64,000 nucleotides of DNA from Acidobacteria bacterium UBA2994 (lineage in GTDB: Bacteria; Acidobacteriota; Vicinamibacteria; Vicinamibacterales; UBA8438), in assembly GCA_002346545.1 (NCBI GenBank), contig DEAA01000050.1, positions 59,037 through 123,036 of the forward strand, in the 5' to 3' direction. Shown one piece after another: positions 43,301 through 52,198 of this stretch. The stretch's first letter is position 1; every line of letters starts with the position of its first letter. The notes below the pieces were generated by a model. That model was given only the letters and a program-made list of their open reading frames with translations. It had not been told where the DNA came from and did no database searches. The position numbers were made by a program, and so were the translations under genes.

Positions 43301-43557
43301 CGTTCGTCGGGTTAATGCCGTTGATGTTCGAGGATAGTTTCGGGGCGCAGTTCCTCATCCCGATGGCAGTGTCACTCGCCTTCGGCGTGGTCTTCGCCAC
43401 CTTCATCACGCTGATTCTGGTACCCTCTTCCTATCTGATCCTGGACGACATCACCCAGGGAGTGCGGCGGCTATTTGGCGGTGAGCCTACGACCGAGCCG
43501 GCGCCATCGCCGGTCGAACCTCCGTTGACCAAGGAACCGGCACCCGCCAGAACCTAA
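40348..43557 (+). CDS. RND-superfamily efflux permease
   Basis: This is the proton-driven inner-membrane transporter of the tripartite pump, 1069 residues with about 12 helices and two large periplasmic domains. Signatures include [46 protein letters not shown], the [15 protein letters not shown] stretch in helix 4 and [15 protein letters not shown] and [12 protein letters not shown] in the second half. It resembles the hydrophobe/amphiphile and multidrug branch more than metal pumps. Its start overlaps the adaptor stop by 4 bp. The substrate is unknown. Confidence 0.93.
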   Translation: [1069 protein letters not shown]

Positions 43558-43600
43558 GCCCGCCCAAAGATGGCAGGCCCAGGCAGTGCCACAGGTGGGG

Positions 43601-43679
43601 ACAGTTCCGCAGTTGCCCGGCGGAACTGTTTAGCAGTCCCACGGGAAGGACTGGGACTACCCTTTGGGGCGAGGCCCCA
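43601..43679. terminator. Cluster of three hairpins between convergent operons
   Basis: A 10-bp perfect stem (43601-43610 with 43620-43629), a 6-bp stem (43635-43640 with 43653-43658) and a 6-bp stem with a 3-nt loop (43665-43670 with 43674-43679) lie in 130 bp between the RND operon and the TlpA-like gene. The last is flanked by CTTT and AAAG. They probably terminate both convergent transcripts, although none has a long T run. Confidence 0.5.
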
Positions 43680-43687
43680 CGAAAGCA

Positions 43688-44518
43688 CTAGTTCGCGTTG
43701 ACGATCGACTCGACCAATTCTTCGGCCAGCGGGAGGCTGAAGCCACAAGAGGGATCGTTGATGCGACACTGCGCCAGCGTCAGGCCACACCCGCAGTTGC
43801 ACATGTCCTCGTTCAGGCGCTGAAGCGAGGTTTCCCGCTGCTTCGCCGTCAGCCCGCTCAGATCGAGCCCCGGAATCTCAGTGGCGTGGGCCGCATCGAC
43901 GAGACGGCCGAGATGGTCTTCTTCGACCAGATCGACCGTGATCCTCGTATCCAGGGCTGTGAGGAAACGGGTCTCCTGCTCGAAGATGCCAGGGTTGATA
44001 AGGCCGACGTGAGTCTGGACGACCCGTCCGTCGGGGTCGACGACAAACGAGGTCGGCAGTGCCCTCACCCCGGGGAAGGCGCGGCGGAGCTCAGGCGTGG
44101 CCATGACCACCGGATAGTTGATCCCGTACTCCGTCGCGAAGTCCTCGACGATGGCCACGCCACCCTCATCGGTCGAGACCCCAATGACCAGCAGTTGGTC
44201 AGGGTAGCGGTCCTGCAACTTGATCAAGTCCGGAATCTCCGCCCGGCACGGGCCGCACCAAGTGGCCCAGAAATTGACGATGGTGACCTTACCCTTGAGG
44301 TCCTCGGTGGTGATGAGCCGGCCATCGAGATCCTGCATCGTCAGCGAGGGCATGGTGACGGGATCGGCCACCAGCTGGATAGTCGGCGGTCGCGATGACT
44401 CATCAAAGACCGGCGCGGGCCCGCCGTCACCGCCACCTGTCTCGCTCACCGCACCGCCGCACGCGGCCAGCCCGATGGCCACGAGCGCGAGCCCGCCGAA
44501 GATTAGTCGCGTCCTCAC
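43688..44518 (-). CDS. TlpA-like thioredoxin lipoprotein with C-terminal five-Cys module
   Basis: This 276-residue lipoprotein has the lipobox LAAC (Cys20). A TlpA/ResA-type thioredoxin domain has the active site WATWCGPC (Cys88, Cys91) and a VRALPTSFVVDPDG cis-Pro loop. The final 37 residues form a conserved-looking Cys-rich tail, CxCxC-x6-C-x6-C (Cys240, 242, 244, 251, 258). It probably serves periplasmic thiol reduction for cytochrome c or another secreted protein. The start is GTG at 44518, with GGAG upstream; the frame is open from 44605. It ends the minus-strand run after the YfcC transporter gene. Confidence 0.82.
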   Translation of the reverse strand: MRTRLIFGGLALVAIGLAACGGAVSETGGGDGGPAPVFDESSRPPTIQLVADPVTMPSLTMQDLDGRLITTEDLKGKVTIVNFWATWCGPCRAEIPDLIKLQDRYPDQLLVIGVSTDEGGVAIVEDFATEYGINYPVVMATPELRRAFPGVRALPTSFVVDPDGRVVQTHVGLINPGIFEQETRFLTALDTRITVDLVEEDHLGRLVDAAHATEIPGLDLSGLTAKQRETSLQRLNEDMCNCGCGLTLAQCRINDPSCGFSLPLAEELVESIVNAN

Positions 44519-44550
44519 TCGCTCTCCCTCACGTCTCACCCCGCATTGTA

Positions 44551-44709
44551 ATGGGCCCGGACCCGCAGCGCGAAGGCGCAAGTGGTCGAACCTCTGCGAC
44601 GGCACCAGGCGATGTCTACAGGGCCGAGATCTGTCGGAACGATGGCGATTCGTGGACAGTCATCGAAGACGGAGAACCGATCCGCGAACAGAACACCACT
44701 CAAGCGTAG
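44551..44709 (+). CDS. Possible small protein or remnant, very uncertain
   Basis: A 52-residue frame with ATG at 44551 encodes a segment (DVYRAEICRNDGDSWTVIEDG) that looks like a short beta-strand protein. Its stop is convergent with, and overlaps, the YfcC stop by 10 bp. No ribosome site is evident. It is the only plausible content of the 181-bp gap between the TlpA-like start and the transporter, and may be a fragment or chance frame. Confidence 0.22.
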   Translation: MGPDPQREGASGRTSATAPGDVYRAEICRNDGDSWTVIEDGEPIREQNTTQA

Positions 44710-46067
44710 CCCATACCTGCCGCAATCAAGAGCGCCATCACGGCCACCGCGAATAGCTTGACCAGCAGCGGAGCAACAAACCGCACCCACTGCGGATACG
44801 GAATCCGGGCCAGCGCCAGCATTCCCATCAAAAGCGCGTTGGTGGGCACCACCATGTTGGTGAAGCCGTCACCGAACTGGTAGGCGAGCACGGCCGTCTG
44901 CCGGCTCACGCCGGTCAGATCGGCGATGGGCGCCATCAATGGCATCGTGACGTAGGCCTGTCCCGAGCCGGACGGAATGAACACGTTGCACAGGGCTTGC
45001 ACAGCGAGCATTCCGACAGCGGCCACGCCACCCGGGGAGCCCTGAAGCGGGTTGGCGAGGGCGTTGATCACCGTGTCGATGACCTGCCCCTCGGTCAACA
45101 CGACCTGGATCGTCCTGGCAAACCCGATAATCAGGGCCGTCGAGGTCAACTCGGCCGTACCTAACGCGAACGCGGACGCCACCCGGTTGGGTGTCAGTCT
45201 GGCCACGACCGCCACCAGCAGGGCCAGACCTAAGAAGACGGCCGTAAGCTCGGTCAGATACCACCCGTGCGAGACGACGCCGTAGACGAAGAGCAGCACT
45301 CCGGCGGAGAAGACGAGCACCACCAGGAGCCGGGCACGGGTCAACTCGACGTCGTCGGGCAACTCGAACCCCTGCGCATACGAGACGTCGCGCACCAGAC
45401 TCTGCTCGGGATCGGCCTGCACCCGGCGCGCGTAGCGCAGCAGGTGATGCACACCGACCACCAGGCATGCCGCCAGCGCTAGCCACCGTACCCCCTGACC
45501 CGAGGTCAGCTCCACGCCGGCGATACTCTGGGCGATCAGGACCGTGAAGGGATTGAACGCGGCGCAGCCGTACCCGACCGCGGCACCCACGTAGATGATG
45601 CCCAGCCCGACCACCGCGTCCATCCGCAGCGCCAGACACATGGTGACCAGGAGGGGCACGAACGGCATGTACTCTTCGGCCATGCCGACGGTCGATGAGC
45701 CGAACGCGAACAACGTGACCATGCCTCCGATCAGCAACGTCGGCCTGTCTCCCAGACGCCGGATTGCGAGGCCAATGAGCGCGTCGACGGCACCGGTAGC
45801 TCGGAGCACGCCGAAGACGCCGCCCACAATCAGGACAAAGAAGATAATGTCGGCCGCCTCGGCCAACCCGGTGGGAATCGCAGTCAGGAAAGTGAAGGCC
45901 GGTAGCGGAGCCACCTCCACCGTGCGGTAAGTGCCTTCTATGACCTGTCGCCCATCGCGCTCGAAGACCCCGGCCGGCAGCAGGTAGGTTGCCAGCTGGG
46001 CAGCGACGATCAGACCAAAGATCAGGACCAGCGCATTCGGAAACCGTGAGATTTCGCGAGACCCCAT
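44700..46067 (-). CDS. YfcC-family (C4-dicarboxylate / short-chain carrier-like) membrane transporter
   Basis: This inner-membrane carrier of 455 residues has about 12 hydrophobic segments. It follows the YfcC/DcuC-like ion-transporter pattern: PNALVLIFGLIVAAQLATYLLPAGVFER near the start, then FFVLIVGGVFGVLRATGAVDALI, and in the second half SGSGQAYVTMPLMAPIADLTG and FGDGFTNMVVPTNALL. Such carriers move amino acids, peptides or dicarboxylates, and the substrate is not known here. It starts 5 bp after the NADP oxidoreductase stop without a visible ribosome site, indicating coupling. Confidence 0.82.
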   Translation of the reverse strand: MGSREISRFPNALVLIFGLIVAAQLATYLLPAGVFERDGRQVIEGTYRTVEVAPLPAFTFLTAIPTGLAEAADIIFFVLIVGGVFGVLRATGAVDALIGLAIRRLGDRPTLLIGGMVTLFAFGSSTVGMAEEYMPFVPLLVTMCLALRMDAVVGLGIIYVGAAVGYGCAAFNPFTVLIAQSIAGVELTSGQGVRWLALAACLVVGVHHLLRYARRVQADPEQSLVRDVSYAQGFELPDDVELTRARLLVVLVFSAGVLLFVYGVVSHGWYLTELTAVFLGLALLVAVVARLTPNRVASAFALGTAELTSTALIIGFARTIQVVLTEGQVIDTVINALANPLQGSPGGVAAVGMLAVQALCNVFIPSGSGQAYVTMPLMAPIADLTGVSRQTAVLAYQFGDGFTNMVVPTNALLMGMLALARIPYPQWVRFVAPLLVKLFAVAVMALLIAAGMGYA

Positions 46068-46072
46068 GTGGT

Positions 46073-47107
46073 CTATGGTTGGGTGGGATCGTCCGAGACC
46101 CGGATCAGGAGCTTGCCAAAGTTCTCGCCGCGCAGGAGTCCTTGAAACGCGCCGATAGCATTCTCGATCCCGTCGACGATGTCTTCGCGATACTTGAGCT
46201 CGCCCGATCGGATCCAGCCGCCGACGTCGCGCAGGAAGTCGGCCTGACGATGCGCCCGGTCATACACGATGAACCCTCGGATCATCAGACGCCGAACGAG
46301 AATCATGCCCATCAGGCGGGGGACCTCATTCGGCCCCGGCGGCGGCTCGGTCATGTTGTAGTTAGCGATCCGCCCGCACACCGGCACCCGGGCGAAGTCA
46401 TTCAGCAACGGCACGACCGCATCGAACACCTTACCCCCGACATTTTCGAAGTACACGTCGATGCCCTCGGGGCACGCCGCGTTGAGGTCTTGCGGGAAGG
46501 TCTCGCTGTAGTGGCTGACGCAGGCGTCGAAACCAAGCTCGCCGGTTACGTAATCGCACTTCTTCTTCGCCCCCGCAACCCCGACGACGCGACACCCTTT
46601 GATACGGGCGATCTGTCCGACGACCGCGCCGACCGCACCTGACGCAGCCGACACCACGACGTTGTCGCCTTCCTTCAGTTCCCCGACGTCGAGGAGCCCG
46701 ACGTAGGCGGTCATGCCCGGCATACCCAAGACCCCCACAGCGGTGGAGATAGGAGCGAGACCCGGGTCGAGCGTCTGAACCCCCTTGCCGTCGGAGACCG
46801 AGTACTGCTGCCACCCGCCGAACGAAAGCACGATGTCTCCTTCGGAGAACTTGGGGTGTCGCGAGGTCACGACCTGCCCGACGGTCTGCGCCCCCATCAC
46901 CTCACCCAGATCGACGCCCTTCGCGTAGGAGGGGCCCGGGTTCATCCGACCTCGCATGTAGGGATCGAGTGAGAGGTAGATGGTGCGGACGAGGATCTCT
47001 CCCCCACCAGGCTCTGGGACCGGGGTGTCCACAACCTTGAGGTCGGTCTCGACCGGGAACCCGACCGGATGGGCGTTCAAGAGAATCTGGCGGTTGGTGG
47101 CTGACAT
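46073..47107 (-). CDS. NADP-dependent medium-chain oxidoreductase (CurA/prostaglandin-reductase-like)
   Basis: This zinc-independent MDR enzyme of 344 residues reduces activated double bonds of enones. Signatures are TIYLSLDPYMRGRM near the start, the nucleotide loop VVSAASGAVGAVVGQIARIKGCRVVGVAGAKKKCDYV and the C-terminal NFGKLLIRV. The frame is open from 47260, but MSATNRQILLNAHP is the usual N-terminus, so the ATG at 47107 is used; it has GGAG upstream. The YfcC transporter follows immediately. It is divergent from the SYLF gene across 294 bp. Confidence 0.88.
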   Translation of the reverse strand: MSATNRQILLNAHPVGFPVETDLKVVDTPVPEPGGGEILVRTIYLSLDPYMRGRMNPGPSYAKGVDLGEVMGAQTVGQVVTSRHPKFSEGDIVLSFGGWQQYSVSDGKGVQTLDPGLAPISTAVGVLGMPGMTAYVGLLDVGELKEGDNVVVSAASGAVGAVVGQIARIKGCRVVGVAGAKKKCDYVTGELGFDACVSHYSETFPQDLNAACPEGIDVYFENVGGKVFDAVVPLLNDFARVPVCGRIANYNMTEPPPGPNEVPRLMGMILVRRLMIRGFIVYDRAHRQADFLRDVGGWIRSGELKYREDIVDGIENAIGAFQGLLRGENFGKLLIRVSDDPTQP

Positions 47108-47401
47108 CTGGACACGACTCCTTGGCTCACAATGGGCACCGCGATTGGCTGCCTGGCCGCCGATTGTACTTGAGGCCTCGCGGTATGATCGCCACCGGCT
47201 TAAGGCAGCTTTCTTCCGCAGAACGGTTCTCGTCGCGGCCGGAGACGGGAAACTCGGCACCCCATCGAGCGACGCCTACGTTGCGTTCTCGTTACCGGAT
47301 TAAACCGCCGGTGGACCGACGTCGTCTATTCCTTCGGGACCGCCCGACCTATACTGGGTTGAAGCGACCTGCCAGCGCCACACCCCTACAAGAAGGTCCT
47401 C

Positions 47402-48112
47402 ATGTCTACTTCTTTCCGCGTCTCGATCATGTTGTTAGTTCTACACCTTGGAACCGGTCTCGCCGGCGCCCAACAGGACGAACTGGAACGGCTCGAGTCC
47501 GCTACCACCGTCTTCTTGGAGATCATGGATGCTCCGGACAACTCCGTACCTCGCACCATCCTCGAGCGCGCCGAAGCGATAGCCATCATCCCGAATACCG
47601 TGAAAGCCGGCTTCATCTTCGGCGGTCATCGTGGCAAGGGCGTGATCAGTGCCCGTACCCCCGATGGAAGCTGGTCGCAACCGGCATTCCTGAGCCTGAC
47701 CGGCGGAAGCTTCGGTCTCCAGATTGGCGGGCAGTCCGTAGATCTCGTACTCGTGATCATGAACCGTCTGGGACTGGAGAAACTGCTCCAGAACGAGTTC
47801 AAGTTCGGTGGAGATGCGTCGGCCGTGGTCGGTCCGATCGGCCGGGACGCTGAGGCAACGACCGACCTACATCTCCGGGCCGAGATCCTGAGCTACTCGC
47901 GGACCCGCGGCCTGTTCGCCGGCATTACGTTGAAGGGGTCGACGATCACGGCCGACCGGAACGCGAACGAGCGTTTCTACGGGTATCCGTACGGTTCTGG
48001 ACAGCTCGTGCTGGAAGAGGAGCCGGCGATCCCGCATAGCGCCGACGCCGTCAGCACCTGGCAGACGTTGCTGTCCGAAGAGGCTCCGAAAACCACGAAT
48101 GCGGAGCAGTAA
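47402..48112 (+). CDS. Exported SYLF-domain (Ysc84-like) protein
   Basis: This 236-residue protein has a signal peptide ending in LAGAQQ and a SYLF lipid-binding domain. The core is IPRAIAIIP-like here (EAIAIIPNTVKAGFIFGGHRGKGVI), then SLTGGSFGLQIGGQSVDLVLVI and ATTDLHLRAEILSYSRTRGLFAGITLKG. In other organisms this fold binds phosphoinositides or other lipids. Periplasmic versions of unknown role are common in bacteria. AAGG precedes the ATG, and a TATACT (47350-47355) could be its -10 element. It is convergent with glnS, with stop codons separated by only a base or two. Confidence 0.85.
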   Translation: MSTSFRVSIMLLVLHLGTGLAGAQQDELERLESATTVFLEIMDAPDNSVPRTILERAEAIAIIPNTVKAGFIFGGHRGKGVISARTPDGSWSQPAFLSLTGGSFGLQIGGQSVDLVLVIMNRLGLEKLLQNEFKFGGDASAVVGPIGRDAEATTDLHLRAEILSYSRTRGLFAGITLKGSTITADRNANERFYGYPYGSGQLVLEEEPAIPHSADAVSTWQTLLSEEAPKTTNAEQ

Positions 48113-49846
48113 TTACTTCGACCGTTCTTCCGCTTTCTCGATCTTGGCCCAAGTGTCGCGCAAGGTGACGGTGCGGTTCACGACGAGCCGGTCGGCGCTC
48201 GTGTCAGTATCCACACAGAAGTACCCCTGACGCTCGAACTGCACCCGATGCCCGGGCTGTGCTCGGGCGAAGCTCGGCTCCACCCGGCATCCGGCCAAGG
48301 TCTCAAGTGACTCGGGGTTCAGTGCGTCTCTGTAACTGCCTCCCTCATTCACATCCTCGGGATTAATCTTCGAGAACAGGTGGTCGTAGAGCCTCACCTC
48401 GGCCTCCACTGCATGAGATGCCGACACCCAGTGAATCGTGCCGCGCACCTTGCGACCGTCAGGCGCGTACCCACCTCGGGTCTCAGGGTCGTACGTGCAC
48501 CGAAGCTCGACCACCTCTCCCGTCTCCGGGTCCTTGATGACCTCGCGGCAGGTGATGAAGTAGGCGTAGCGCAGTCGCACCTCTCGCTCCGGGGCCAACC
48601 GGAAGTACTTTTTCGGCGGGTCCTCACGAAAGTCAGTGCGTTCGACATACAGCTCGCGTGAGAACGGCAGAGGCCGAGTGCCAGCCGACTCATCCTCTGG
48701 GTTGTTGACCGCCTCGACCTCTTCGACCTGTCCTTCCGGGTAGTTCTCGATCACCACCTTCAGAGGCCTGAGCACGCCCATCACACGAGGCGCACGCTGG
48801 TTGAGATCCTGCCGCACCGCATCCTGCAGCTGCGCGATGGACACGATGCTGTTCGCCTTGGCGATACCGATCCGGTCGCAAAAGTCTCGGATCGCCTCCG
48901 GCGTGTAACCGCGGCGGCGGAATCCTACCAGCGTCGGCATCCGTGGATCGTCCCAGCCCGACACATGCCCCTCCCCGACCAGCTCTAGGAGCTTGCGTTT
49001 GCTCAAGACCGTGTAGCTGAGGTTCAGTCGCGCGAACTCGATCTGGCGAGGACGAGACGGCACGTCGACGTGTTCAAGAAACCAGTCGTAGAGCGGTCGG
49101 TGATCCTCGAATTCGAGTGTGCAAAGCGAGTGGGTAATGTCCTCCAACGCATCAGATAGGGGATGGGTGAAGTCGTACATCGGGTAGATGCACCAGTCGT
49201 CGCCGCTCCGGTAGTGCGGCACCCGGCGGATCCGATAAATCGCCGGGTCGCGGAGGTTCATGTTCGGCGATGCCATGTCGATCTTCGCCCGCAGGGTGCG
49301 CGAGCCGTCTTCGAACTCGCCCACCCGCATGCGTGTGAACAGGTCTAGGTTCTCCTCGATCGACCGATTGCGGTAGGGACTGTCCCGTCCTGGCTCGTTC
49401 CAGAGTCCCCGATACTCGCTGACCTCCTTGCCGCGAAGGTCACACACATATGCCTTCCCCTCGCGGATGAGCTGCAGCGCGTACTCGTGCAGCTGCTCAA
49501 AGTAGTCCGAAGCGTAGTAGAACCGATCGCTCCAGTCGAAGCCTAGCCATCTCACGTCCTCTTCGATGGCGCGGGCATACTCCTCGCTCTCGGTGGTCGG
49601 GTTCGTATCGTCCATCCGGAGGTTGCAGAGCCCACCATGTTCGACCGCCAGGCCGAAGTTGAGGCAGATCGATTTGGCGTGACCGATGTGCAGGTAGCCG
49701 TTCGGCTCTGGAGGGAACCGGGTTTGCACCCGGCCGTCGTGCTTCCCGCTCTGCTGGTCCTCGACGACGATCTGCCGGATGAAGTCCAGCCCGCTGGCGG
49801 ACGGCGCCTCAGGAGATTCGGTCTCAGGTGTTCTCTCGTTACTCAT
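48113..49846 (-). CDS. glnS: Glutaminyl-tRNA synthetase
   Basis: GlnS charges tRNA-Gln directly with glutamine. It is a class I synthetase of 577 residues. The HIGH motif is in [22 protein letters not shown], the second signature in [14 protein letters not shown] (KMSKS equivalent), and the anticodon-binding beta-barrels fill the C-terminal half. The short variable N-terminal extension lacks the long eukaryotic domain. It lies 9 bp downstream of gltX on the same strand, giving a tandem pair of related synthetases. Confidence 0.95.
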   Translation of the reverse strand: MSNERTPETESPEAPSASGLDFIRQIVVEDQQSGKHDGRVQTRFPPEPNGYLHIGHAKSICLNFGLAVEHGGLCNLRMDDTNPTTESEEYARAIEEDVRWLGFDWSDRFYYASDYFEQLHEYALQLIREGKAYVCDLRGKEVSEYRGLWNEPGRDSPYRNRSIEENLDLFTRMRVGEFEDGSRTLRAKIDMASPNMNLRDPAIYRIRRVPHYRSGDDWCIYPMYDFTHPLSDALEDITHSLCTLEFEDHRPLYDWFLEHVDVPSRPRQIEFARLNLSYTVLSKRKLLELVGEGHVSGWDDPRMPTLVGFRRRGYTPEAIRDFCDRIGIAKANSIVSIAQLQDAVRQDLNQRAPRVMGVLRPLKVVIENYPEGQVEEVEAVNNPEDESAGTRPLPFSRELYVERTDFREDPPKKYFRLAPEREVRLRYAYFITCREVIKDPETGEVVELRCTYDPETRGGYAPDGRKVRGTIHWVSASHAVEAEVRLYDHLFSKINPEDVNEGGSYRDALNPESLETLAGCRVEPSFARAQPGHRVQFERQGYFCVDTDTSADRLVVNRTVTLRDTWAKIEKAEERSK

Positions 49847-49855
49847 GAATCGTAC

Positions 49856-51430
49856 CTAGGACTCGGTCGCGCTCGTCTGGGTGAGCGCCCGGTCGATCCG
49901 CCGGAGGCAAGCTTCCCGCCCCAGGATGGCTAGTCCCTCGAAGAGCCCGAAACCGACCGCCTTGCCGGTGACCGCCACCCGCACCGCGTGGATGATCTGA
50001 CCGATCTTGATGCCCTCGGCCTCGACGAACGCGTGGAGCGCCTGCTCCAGATCGGCTGCGCCAAATGTCGGCAGCTCACGAAGACGATCCCGAAACCGTG
50101 CCAACCGCGGCACCGCTCCCTCTTTGCCTAGCCGTTTGGCGAACGCCTTCTGGTCGTATTCAAAGGTGTTATCGTCCAGGAAGAACTCCGGATAGTCCAG
50201 GATGTCACCGGCAACCTTCAGTCGGTCGCCAGCCGCCGCCACTACGCTTCGCGTTCGGGCACGCGCGGTATCGCAGACCGGGGTGGAGACCAAGCCCGCC
50301 TGTTCGAGAAACGGCAGCACCCGATCGACCCGCTGATCCACGCCGAGCGCCTGCATCCGCCGTTCCTGAAACGCCAGCAGCTTCTGCGGGTCGAAACTCG
50401 CCTCGGCCCGATTCACCCGCTCCAGCGTGAAGGACCGCACCATCTCGTCGCGCGTGAAGGTCTCGGTGTGGTCATCGAGCGACCAGCCCAGGAGGAGCAA
50501 GTAGTTGACCAGCGTCTCTGGGTCGTACCCTACTTGGCGGTAGAAATCGACGACGACCGGACTGAAGGTCTCGGGACGAACGTCGAGCCCGAGAGCGGTC
50601 GCGATCGCCGCGCCCTGCTCATGGAGCCTCTTGAACTCGTGATGTTGGAGATACTTGTCGAGCTTCCGCTTACTGAGCTTTTCCTTGCTTCCTGGCGCGG
50701 CAACGTAGGGCAGATGTGCGAACCGGGGCAGGGTGTAGCCCAGCGCCTCGGTGATAAAGATCTGCCTGGGCGTGTTCGACAAATGCTCGACGGCCCGGAT
50801 GACGTGAGTGATCTCGAAGTCGTGGTCGTCGACGGAGCTGGCCAGGTGATACAGCGGTGAGCCGTCGGCCCGCTGCACGACATGGTCCTGCTCTAGGGCC
50901 CACTCGAACTCCACCGGCCCCCGGATCAGATCATCGAACTGGCAAACGCCGCCGCGCGGCATCTTCAGCCGGACGACCGCGCGGCGCCCCTCGGCCTCGA
51001 ATGCGGCAGCCTGCACGTCGGTCCCGGCCATCCAGCGCCGGCTGTAGAGAAAGCGACGCTTTTCCTGTTGCGCCTGCTCCCGCTCAGCCTGCACCTCCTC
51101 CGCCGTAGCGTAGTCACGATACGCGGCGCCTGTCTCGAGTAACCGCGCCACCGCCTGCTGGTAACGCTCGCCTCGGCGCGACTGGTAGTAGGGCGCATGG
51201 GGTCCATCGACCTCCGGGCCTTCGTCCCACTGAAGCCCGAGCCAGCGGAACCCGTCGAGGATCGGCTGCAGCGCCTCGGCGACATTGCGATCGGCATCGG
51301 TATCGTCGATACGGAGCAGGAACTGGCCTCCATGGTGGCGAGCGAACAACCAGTTAAACAGCGCCGTGCGAACGCCGCCGATATGGAGATAACCCGTGGG
51401 ACTGGGGGCGAAGCGAGTGCGGACCGACAT
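49856..51430 (-). CDS. gltX: Glutamyl-tRNA synthetase
   Basis: GltX attaches glutamate to tRNA-Glu. It has 524 residues from the ATG at 51430, whose N-terminus (VRTRFAPSPTGYLHIGGVRTALFN) starts as usual. Class I motifs HIGG and KEKLSKRKLDKYL are intact. An in-frame ATG at 51457 is less likely. TATAAT lies 9 nt before the chosen ATG and GGGAG touches it, so a leaderless or nearly leaderless mRNA is possible. glnS follows after 9 bp. Confidence 0.95.
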   Translation of the reverse strand: MSVRTRFAPSPTGYLHIGGVRTALFNWLFARHHGGQFLLRIDDTDADRNVAEALQPILDGFRWLGLQWDEGPEVDGPHAPYYQSRRGERYQQAVARLLETGAAYRDYATAEEVQAEREQAQQEKRRFLYSRRWMAGTDVQAAAFEAEGRRAVVRLKMPRGGVCQFDDLIRGPVEFEWALEQDHVVQRADGSPLYHLASSVDDHDFEITHVIRAVEHLSNTPRQIFITEALGYTLPRFAHLPYVAAPGSKEKLSKRKLDKYLQHHEFKRLHEQGAAIATALGLDVRPETFSPVVVDFYRQVGYDPETLVNYLLLLGWSLDDHTETFTRDEMVRSFTLERVNRAEASFDPQKLLAFQERRMQALGVDQRVDRVLPFLEQAGLVSTPVCDTARARTRSVVAAAGDRLKVAGDILDYPEFFLDDNTFEYDQKAFAKRLGKEGAVPRLARFRDRLRELPTFGAADLEQALHAFVEAEGIKIGQIIHAVRVAVTGKAVGFGLFEGLAILGREACLRRIDRALTQTSATES

Positions 51431-51439
51431 CTCCCAACG

Positions 51440-51445
51440 ATTATA
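51440..51445 (-). promoter_or_regulatory. Candidate -10 element of gltX
   Basis: A perfect TATAAT on the minus strand is exactly 9 nt before the gltX ATG. No good -35 was found at 16-18 nt. It has the same distance to ATG as at modA, hisL and the large PIG-L gene. Confidence 0.4.
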
Positions 51446-51499
51446 ATGACCGCTCATCGGCCCTAGCGGCGGCAACCCAAAAACTGAGGAGATCGTGTG

Positions 51500-52198
51500 A
51501 TGCGCTGGCTGCTAACGACCGCCCTACTCGGTACCCTGCTCCAGGCGCCACCCGGCGCGGGCCTGCACAATCGGATGATGGACATCGAGGGCGTCGGTGA
51601 AGTCACCTACGGCTTCTGGGTACCGCGTGACTACGACGAGTCGGCGGAGGTGCCGCTGATCCTAGCGCTCCACCCGGGCGGCTCCCCAGGTCCCGGCTAC
51701 GGCATGCAATTCCTCCGCAGCATGGCAGCGCCCGGTCTCCAGGACTGGGGCGCCATCATCGTGGCTCCCGACGTACCCGACCAACGCTGGACGAACGAGA
51801 ACAGCGAGAAGGGTGTAATGGCCTTGCTCGACTGGGTACTCGCGAACTACGCGGTCGACCGGAAACAGATCTTGGTGACGGGGTTCAGCATGGGCGGAGC
51901 CGGCACCTGGTACATGGCCAGCCGACACCCGGACCTCTTCACGGCGGCCATTCCGATGGCGGCGCGAGCGAACAGCGACGCGGCCGAGCAGGTCGGCGAC
52001 ATGCCGGTGTTCATCATTCACGCTCGCGACGACGAGGTTGTGCCGTTCGAACCGGCAGCACAGCTGGCTGAGGAGATGGGGACGCGGAATCAGACGGTGG
52101 AGTTCCTGCCGCTCGATGGCGTGGGCCACTTCCGCATGAGCCCCGGTCCGCTCACCCGGGGCGGAGAGTGGGTTAAGGCCCAGTGGGCCGAGCGCTGA
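51500..52198 (+). CDS. Exported alpha/beta hydrolase (carboxylesterase/depolymerase-like)
   Basis: This 232-residue secreted hydrolase has a signal peptide ending near APPGAG. The nucleophile elbow is GFSMGGAG (Ser), the acid in HARDDEVVP and the His in GVGHF. The oxyanion region PLILALHPGG matches esterases of the dienelactone-hydrolase/PHB-depolymerase group. The substrate is unknown. GAGGAG precedes an ATG at 51500; a GTG directly before it is also in frame. It is divergent from gltX. Confidence 0.82.
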   Translation: MRWLLTTALLGTLLQAPPGAGLHNRMMDIEGVGEVTYGFWVPRDYDESAEVPLILALHPGGSPGPGYGMQFLRSMAAPGLQDWGAIIVAPDVPDQRWTNENSEKGVMALLDWVLANYAVDRKQILVTGFSMGGAGTWYMASRHPDLFTAAIPMAARANSDAAEQVGDMPVFIIHARDDEVVPFEPAAQLAEEMGTRNQTVEFLPLDGVGHFRMSPGPLTRGGEWVKAQWAER

